64,000 nucleotides of DNA from Coleophoma eucalyptorum (lineage: Eukaryota > Ascomycota > Leotiomycetes > Helotiales > Dermateaceae), in contig JALRME010000008.1 of the NCBI GenBank assembly GCA_026120035.1, positions 992,001 through 1,056,000 of the forward strand, written 5' to 3'. The notes under the pieces are model-generated. The model worked only from the letters and a program-made list of their open reading frames with translations. It had not been told where the DNA came from and searched no databases. The translations under genes and the position numbers were made by a program. Positions 57,987 through 64,000 of the stretch are shown here, piece by piece; position 1 is the stretch's first letter, and each line of letters starts with the position of its first letter.

Positions 57987-58990
57987 TAACGCTCTGGCGT
58001 AAATCGCCCAGAGGCCTGAGATACTGTGAAATGGCTTAAAATCCGCAATATCATGGTCAGACTTTTTACCTGTGATGTTACCGATTATACTAGTGTTCTA
58101 AATTACATCAAGGACCTAGGCAGCTCACTCGCCGGGATTTTCCAAGCAGCCATGGTGCTTCAGGATGCACCTTTTGAGAAGATGACATACAAGCAGTGGC
58201 AGACTGGTATGGCGCCAAAAGTGCAAGGAACGTACAACTTACAAAAGGCTACCTTGGAGGTCGGCTCTGCACTTGACTTTTTTACTTACTTCTCGTCCGT
58301 TTCAGGAATCTTGGGTGGGATAGCTCAGGCGAATTACTCAGCCGCGAACAACTACCTTAATTCATTGGTGGCTCATAGGCGTACATTGGGTCTCCCAGCC
58401 TCAACCATGAACTGCGGTATGATTGTTGGCATTGATGCAGTTGCTGAGAATGCTTCACTACAAGCTTTCATGGAGAGACTTGGTTACGATGCGGTCGTGG
58501 AGGAGGAGCTTTTATATCAGATCGAGGAGGCAATAAGTGGAAGCCGTGGTGCAATAGTTTCTAAGGATGGGTTCCTGTTGCATCAAACCATCACAGGAGT
58601 CAATATGAAGAGCAAAGACCTATCCTGGGCCACAAAGCCGCTTTTTGCAAACGTTTACAAGAACCACGACTTTAAGGACGGCTTCTCTTCAAACAAAGAT
58701 AGTGGGGAAAAACTTTCAGTCAAGCTTCGCACAGCTGCTACGCTTGAGGAATGCATGGCCACTTTGATAGAGGCGTTCATTGAAAAGATTGCAGCCGTAC
58801 TCTCAATACCATCCGACGCCATTATTCCCAGCAACCGGCTTGCCACTTACGGACTTGATTCCATTGTTGCTACTGAGTTCAGGACGTGGTTTTCTAAGTC
58901 CGTTGGGGTGGAGTTGGTTGTTTTTGAAATTCTTGGGGCAATTTCGATTCTTTCACTAGTCGCAAAGGCTGCCAGCCTTATCGTCCACAC
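57895..58990 (+). pseudogene. Relic segment: ketoreductase (KR) and ACP
   Basis: KR starts at 'YLVICGLGGLG' and includes 'YFSSVSGILGG' and the catalytic Tyr in 'NYSAANNYLN'. Two stops (57987, 58017) interrupt its first helices in frame. The ACP carries the phosphopantetheine Ser in 'YGLDSIVATEFR' near 58848-58880, so the carrier site was intact. Confidence 0.8.
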
Positions 58991-59074
58991 TGCTGTTATC
59001 GAGAAAGATATTTCTGGGCAAAACCATATCCAAATGTTGCTGTCACAGACGACACACATAACTCTCAGTCAGGC

Positions 59075-60460
59075 TTGGTTCTTTCCACGGATATCGCCAG
59101 GCTTGAGCGCCCGAATATCATCCCGATGTCAACATTCCAACAACGTCTTTGGCTTCTTCACAATCTTGTCGAGAATAAATCATTTCTAAACATTTCCGCT
59201 CTCATATCTATCTCGGGAAAGCCTGATCTTGTAGCTTTCCAGCAAGCAATACAAGAGTTGGTAGAAAGGAATGATATACTTAGGACTTCTTTCTTTGAAG
59301 GTGATGATTTCGCCGAACAACAAATAGTTCCAACCTCGACTGTAAAACCAACCGTTGAATTTGAAGATTTCTCCATGCAGAACCAGAGGTCTCTTTGAAC
59401 TCATTCGTGAAGAAACTCAAGACACACGAGTTCGATATCGAAGACGGTGATGTCATCAAATTTGCTCTCGTCAAGCTTCCAGAAGAAGTATACTCTTTCG
59501 TCATATCGCCTTCGATCGCGGTAGTGCAAATTCGTTTCTTGAACGAATAACGACAATCTATGATGCCATACGTTCTTCCACCGAACTTTTAACTATCAAC
59601 TATCCACGGGTCAGCTATTCAGACTTTACCATTTGGCATAATGCACGTCTGAATTCAGCCACACTTCAGAATTTCCATAGATTTCTGGAAGTCGAAACTG
59701 GCTGGCTCAAGTGGAGTCAGTTCTTTACTTCCATTTTCGAAAGGCAAAAGACCAGACCAGATGGACTACCAGAGATCTCAAATCCCAGTAACCCTCCCAC
59801 TCAAGCTACTCGGCCGTATGAAAAGGATCTGTACCGAAGCAGGGGTTACACCTTTTTACTTTCTGCTCGCAGCTTTTCGTTCATTCATCTACAGATACAC
59901 TGAGCAAGAAGACATCATTATTCATATTATTGATGGCAATCGTCCTCACCCAGATCTCCAGTATACGATTGGGTTCTTCGTCAATATGATTCCGATTAGA
60001 TATTTTCACCACCTCGATAGCAGATTCAGCCAGCTGCTAGAAGAGACCAAAGTCCAGACACTAGAGGCTTTAAAGCACAGCAAAGTACCCTTTGATTTGA
60101 TTGTGGATTCTGACGCTGTTCCAAAACACTCGATTGTCTTTCCTTTGGGGCAGGTTGTGGTAAATTATCAAATGCATGGGACACTACCAACATATACTAC
60201 GAAGGATTTCATGATGTCCTCCACCAAATCTGAGGATATTTCTAGTGCATGTGAGCTTGTACTTGAAGCTCTTGAAGATCCGGTAGAAGGGTTAAAAGTC
60301 AGACTTGAATACTCTACCACGCTGTATGACGATGGTAACATGACAAGATTCACGGAAAACTTTCTCACCTTCCTCACAAGCACGGTAAAAACCATCGCCA
60401 ACCAGTTGCCGAAATCGAAATTTGTGGGCCATTGGAAGTAGAAAATCAGAAATCCGAGTT
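59075..60460 (+). pseudogene. Relic segment: condensation (C) domain
   Basis: C-domain text 'MSTFQQRLWLLH' is followed by 'RNDILRTSFF'. Then, after two frame changes, the catalytic region appears as 'HIAFDRGS', where HHxxxDG-type enzymes of this class usually have a second His. 'YSDFTIWHNARL' and 'TIGFFVNMIPIRY' are further typical C motifs. Three different frames are needed to follow it (breaks near 59385, 59500, 59757). Confidence 0.75.
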
Positions 60461-60479
60461 CTAGAGAGTACGGACGGCA

Positions 60480-62150
60480 GAGGATTGGTGGCACGGTGAT
60501 ACGGTCCTTGAAAGGATCTATAAGAATGCCGAGAAGAGTCCATCGGCGATAGCTATTACAACTTCCGATGGCACTTCAATACCGTATGGAGAATTGATTG
60601 CGAACTCACAAAAGGTGGGAGTAGCTCTTGCACATTCCGAGGCCTCTCCAGGGTCTTCTGTCGGACTGCTTTGTCAACCAGGCATTGAGACCATCACTGG
60701 AATGCTAGGCGCGCTGCTCAATAGATGTGGATACTTGGCTCTGAACTCCGACTTTGCACCTGGTAGACTGTCAATGATGATCAAACTTTGAGTCCATTGG
60801 AAAATAGAATGGTGTCTAAGATATGGCCACCAGTATTATAAGTCGAAATGAAACGCCGCCCAGGTTGATTTCGATTACCACATCGGCGATTTCCGCAATT
60901 AAAATCCTGCCTAGACCACCGAAGACGATCCCTAACGATCCGTTCTTCACAATTTATACATCTGTGAGTAAAATTTGTCATTTTTATTCAGAACTGAAAG
61001 CTAATACATAGTCCGAAGGGAAGCACTGCGAAGCCCAAGGGCGTTGTTCTTTCACAATCTAACACTCAACAAATGCTTAGAACCCTCGAGGCTGCTTACA
61101 AATTTCAATGCAACGACCGTTTCTTACATCACTCATCAGTTTGCTTCGATCTTTCTGTCGTCCAGATCTTTTCGGCTCTGACTGCTGGGGCAAAAGTCTG
61201 CGTAGCTTCTCCAGCGGCGCGAAAAGATCCTTTCCAACTTGCCACCTTCATGAAGGAATCATCTATCAGTGTTACATACTTTACTCCAACCCAATTCGCC
61301 CTGCTACTTGAATCTTGTCCTGAGGAGTTACAAGCGTGCCAAAATTACAGAGTAGCGTTCTTCGCTGGCGAAATCCTTCCAATCAGGGTGGCAAAAGCTT
61401 TTCACGAACTTAAAACTCCAGCCGCTCTGTACAATACCTGGAGCCCCTCAGAAGTTGTAGTATAAACAACGATTCACAAGGTTACAACAGCGGAGTGTGA
61501 GAGTTCAAAGACAAACATTCCGATCGGGCTCACGATTGCCAACTGTCGACATTATATCGTGGACTCGAAGATGAACCTACTAACGTTAGGACTTGTTGGG
61601 GAAATCGCTGTAGGCGGTGCGCAAGTTGGACAAGGATATATCAACCAACCAAAGGAGAATGCTAGAAGCTTTGTTCCGAATCCATTTGCATCGTCCCAAG
61701 ATATAAAATATCACTGGAGAAATCTATTCAGAACAGGGGATAAGGAGAGATTTTTTTGCCCAGTGGAGAACTGGAATTTCACGGGCGCATCAAGGGTGGC
61801 AAGCAAATCAAACCCCGAGGATTCCGCATCGACCTTGCAGAAGTCGAACAACGGTTATTCATAGACGCTGGAAGGAAAGGAGGTCAAGGATTAATCGATG
61901 TCAATGTCACTGCCAGACTGATCAATGCTGATGCTTCATCGCACGAAGAGAGCCTAACGGACAATCGCCAGCTAATTGCCTTCTTGGTTCCAAAGACAAA
62001 TTTGGACCCGAATGAGAAGCAGGTCTTTGTGAACAATATCCACGCGAAGATTGGGAAGTTTTTGAACCCCTTTATGCTGCCAATAGGGTACGAACTACTA
62101 TTTCACGGACTTCCAGTGACGATTGGTGGGAAGGTCGATCGCCAAAACCT
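60480..62150 (+). pseudogene. Relic segment: adenylation (A) domain
   Basis: A3-like core reads '[13 protein letters not shown]' near 61021-61060 (consensus SGSTGKPKG). Later cores are 'FRTGDKERFF', 'GRIKGGKQIKPRGFRIDLAEVE' (interrupted here) and 'GGKVDRQNLL'. An intron-like element (GTGAGT at 60964, GCTAAT branch, ATAG at 61011) separates 'FFTIYTS' from the A3 core, but phase does not match exactly. TAA at 61463 and a frame change near 61750 also break it. The amino-acid specificity code cannot be read reliably. Confidence 0.7.
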
Positions 62151-62199
62151 TCTCGATCACAGAGTCGATCTCATATTTCCTTCTTCGCATACCGAAAGT

Positions 62200-63803
62200 A
62201 AACCTGAGATCAGCGATTCTCCGAGTATAACCCAGACAGGGACTTCAGGTGAAATCATCAGTATCTTCCGCGATGTCCTATCTCTTGGGGAAGAAAGGGA
62301 AATCAAAGGCACGGATAGCTGTTTCAAACTGGGAGGTCAAAGCATCTTGATATTGAGGTTGCAAGTTAAGATAAAGCGTACAAAGAAGGTTACTCTGTCA
62401 CTACCGGTACTTTTCAAGAACGCGAGTCCAGATGCAATCTCTGCTCTGATTGACAAGGAATTAACTCCAAGGCTGTTGGCAAATATGGAGAATTAGAAAG
62501 TTCGCGCAGAGAACAAAATCGACTGGACAGTGGAGACAACACTACCATCAAATTCGAAATATGTCGTTCCTCCCGGATCTCAACATCTCAGTAGATTGGA
62601 ACAGACTTGCTTTATGGTCACTGGAGCAGAGACATTCATCGGCTTGCATATGGTATCGGAACTCTTGCCTGCTCGTTCTGATACAATAATTTACCTCCTA
62701 GGCTGCGAGCGACAGATATCACGTCGAGAAATCGAGAACGGCCTTCGGAGATACATGCTTCTGGGTTCATTATGGAGCCCTGAAAAATTGGCTTCACGTC
62801 TTTGTACTGTCTCCGGTTCTTTGAGAGAAAGACATCTTGGACTATCTAATCTCGATTTTGCGTCACTTGGCAGAAAGGTCAATGCAATATATCATCCTGG
62901 AGGCGAGATTTCATTGCTAAAGACCTACATCTCAAGCCTGTTAATATTGATGCGACACTTGATATTATAGAACTTGCCTCTCTTGGGCAATCGCTCACAG
63001 CGATTCACTACCTATCGACATGGAGTGTTCCTCATCTGCAATCTTGGTCTTCAACAACCTTCAACCCGGCACAGCGCACTCCTTCATCTTACAATACCCC
63101 GAGGATAATAAGCATGAAAGAGGAGAGTGCCGAATCATACACTCCGGATGCGACACTTGAAAGAGGATACTTCAAAGCGCGATGGGCAGCTGAGATTCTG
63201 GTCACGCGTGCAGCAGAGCGTGGTTTTCCTGTAACGATCTATCGCCCATCTGCAGTGACAAAAAGCACAAAGACAAATGTCCCCGAGCCAGCTGATGATA
63301 TGGTAGGATGGATTGTTGCACAAATGATTAAGACTGGATGCGTACCTACAACTTCAACAACAGGGCCTGAATTCGCGATCGATTTCGTACTGGTGAATTA
63401 TCTTACGAGCACCATGTTATCCATCTCCACCCACCCTGCGGCGCCTAACATTGTGCCAACAACACCTTCTATATACCACATTGGCAATGATGCTCCTTTA
63501 CAGCTGACCCAACCCCCAGCTCTGGCCAAATCTCTTCGCAATACAGGTGCAGAAGATTCCGAAGTGTTAGGTGTGGTTCCTGTCGAGATCTTTTTCTAAC
63601 GACTAGGCGAGGTCCTTGGGACGGAGAAACACCTGGCCGATAAGCTTAAGCTAGCTGCTATGCAGCATCATTTTGAGATTGGACTTACAGTGTTTGCCCT
63701 TGAAAGAGCGAACACAAACCGGACCTTGAATGTTATAGGCAAGCCTGGTTTACCTCCACCTTTGGACTTAAAATTCCTACAATGGATGTTTAGAGATTTA
63801 TGA
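62200..63803 (+). pseudogene. Relic segment: T (PCP) and terminal reductase (R) domains
   Basis: The carrier motif is 'FKLGGQSILILRL' near 62326-62364, with the pantetheine Ser kept and the usual His replaced by Gln. After TAG 62494 comes the R domain: nucleotide loop 'MVTGAETFIG', then after a frame change near 62925 'SLTAIHYLSTWSV' and the SDR-type Tyr in 'RGYFKARWAAE', where the lysine of YxxxK is Arg. The frame ends, after TAA 63597, at TGA 63801-63803. This domain releases the product by reduction or Dieckmann cyclisation. Confidence 0.75.
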
Positions 63804-63900
63804 TATATTAGAGTTATGGGTTAATGGCTTCGTGGATTTTAATGGATGTTTAGAGATGTATGATATATCAGAGTTATGGGTTAATGGCTTAGTGAATTTT
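63781..63900 (+). repeat. 60-bp tandem duplication at the end of the relic
   Basis: 63781-63840 and 63841-63900 differ at only 4 of 60 positions. The first copy contains the last codons and stop of the R domain. The second is downstream and non-coding. It looks like a young local duplication. Confidence 0.95.
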
Positions 63901-64000
63901 AAGGTAAACTATAGTAGACCTAGAGGCAATAGTCTGTCTTAGGGTACTTGATAGCGCTTAAACAAAATTTCAGTGTGGAGTGGATTGTGGAAGACTACTA
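63901..64000. other. Window end, no gene seen
   Basis: AT-rich non-coding DNA after the relic. Too short to judge. Confidence 0.4.

Larger units (their letters stand above)
54813..63803 (+). pseudogene. PKS-NRPS hybrid synthase relic lacking KS and AT
   Basis: About 9 kb of + strand DNA encodes, in changing frames, the order DH, degenerate MT, ER, KR, ACP, C, A, T and terminal R, as in fungal highly reducing PKS-NRPS hybrids that make tetramic-acid-like or aldehyde products. The KS and AT domains that should occupy about 3 kb upstream are absent, because the sequence runs into a monooxygenase stump on the other strand. Frame changes occur at about 55795, 56655-56684, 59070, 59385, 59500, 59757, 60428, 61010, 61750 and 62925. 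In-frame stops include TAA 57987, TGA 58017, TAG 60462, TAA 61463, TAG 62494 and TAA 63597. It cannot make an enzyme. Identity between frames is still high, so inactivation is not ancient. The original product is unknown. Confidence 0.9.

Noticed and set aside
1..64000. tRNA, rRNA, CRISPR arrays, bacterial operons or complete transposons
   Set aside because: Scanned by eye for B-box-like motifs, regularly spaced repeats, long terminal or inverted repeats and transposase or reverse-transcriptase motifs; none was convincing. A tRNA or short element could still have been missed without a covariance or repeat search.

Overview
The window reads as chromosomal DNA of a filamentous ascomycete (Pezizomycotina). 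Genes are split by short introns (about 46-130 nt) with GTAAGT/GTATGN/GTGAGT-type donors (a few GTCAGT) and CTAAC/CTAAT branch sites. Intergenic DNA is AT-rich. The gene content is typically fungal: Zn2Cys6 factors, RTA1, DUF6594, a PKS-NRPS and GH3 enzymes. I cannot place it to genus. Intact genes alternate with relics, which suggests a fast-evolving accessory or subtelomere-like region; that last point is inference.

Layout. 0-9 kb: tail of an amino-acid permease, a small unidentified gene, a PhyH-type Fe(II)/2OG dioxygenase (-), and two multi-pass membrane proteins, each preceded by a copy of a diverged dispersed repeat. 10.9-19 kb: a secreted SH3b-like mini-protein with a Kex2 site, decayed SGKE-repeat and TPR sequences of the kind found in fungal NLR-like proteins, a caspase-like protein (-), and a DUF6594 membrane protein. 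21-31 kb: a TetX-type FAD monooxygenase whose end is frameshifted, a secreted GH3 beta-glucosidase, and an unidentified gene with a Cys-rich tail (-) and a probable frameshift.

31.5-42.2 kb: a Zn2Cys6 factor (-) and a DHA1-type MFS exporter (+) share a promoter region carrying three inverted CGG/CCG sites. Next a sugar/H+ symporter (-) lies opposite an intracellular GH3-PA14 beta-glucosidase (+). The pair looks like a disaccharide uptake-and-hydrolysis module, but the glucosidase has an in-frame stop at codon 32. 45-49 kb: a UPC2-like Zn2Cys6 factor and an RTA1-family membrane protein.

50-64 kb: what looks like a dead secondary-metabolite cluster. It holds a Zn2Cys6 factor with a 16-nt micro-exon, an SDR that has lost its catalytic lysine, the C-terminal stump of an FAD monooxygenase, and a 9-kb PKS-NRPS relic ordered DH-(degenerate MT)-ER-KR-ACP-C-A-T-R. 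The relic has no KS or AT and carries many frameshifts and stops. The monooxygenase stump and the PKS relic abut at about 54.74-54.81 kb in opposite orientations, which marks a rearrangement breakpoint.

Exon coordinates were derived by hand from reading frame and splice signals. No alignment, profile or expression data were available, and family names rest on motifs recognised by eye.
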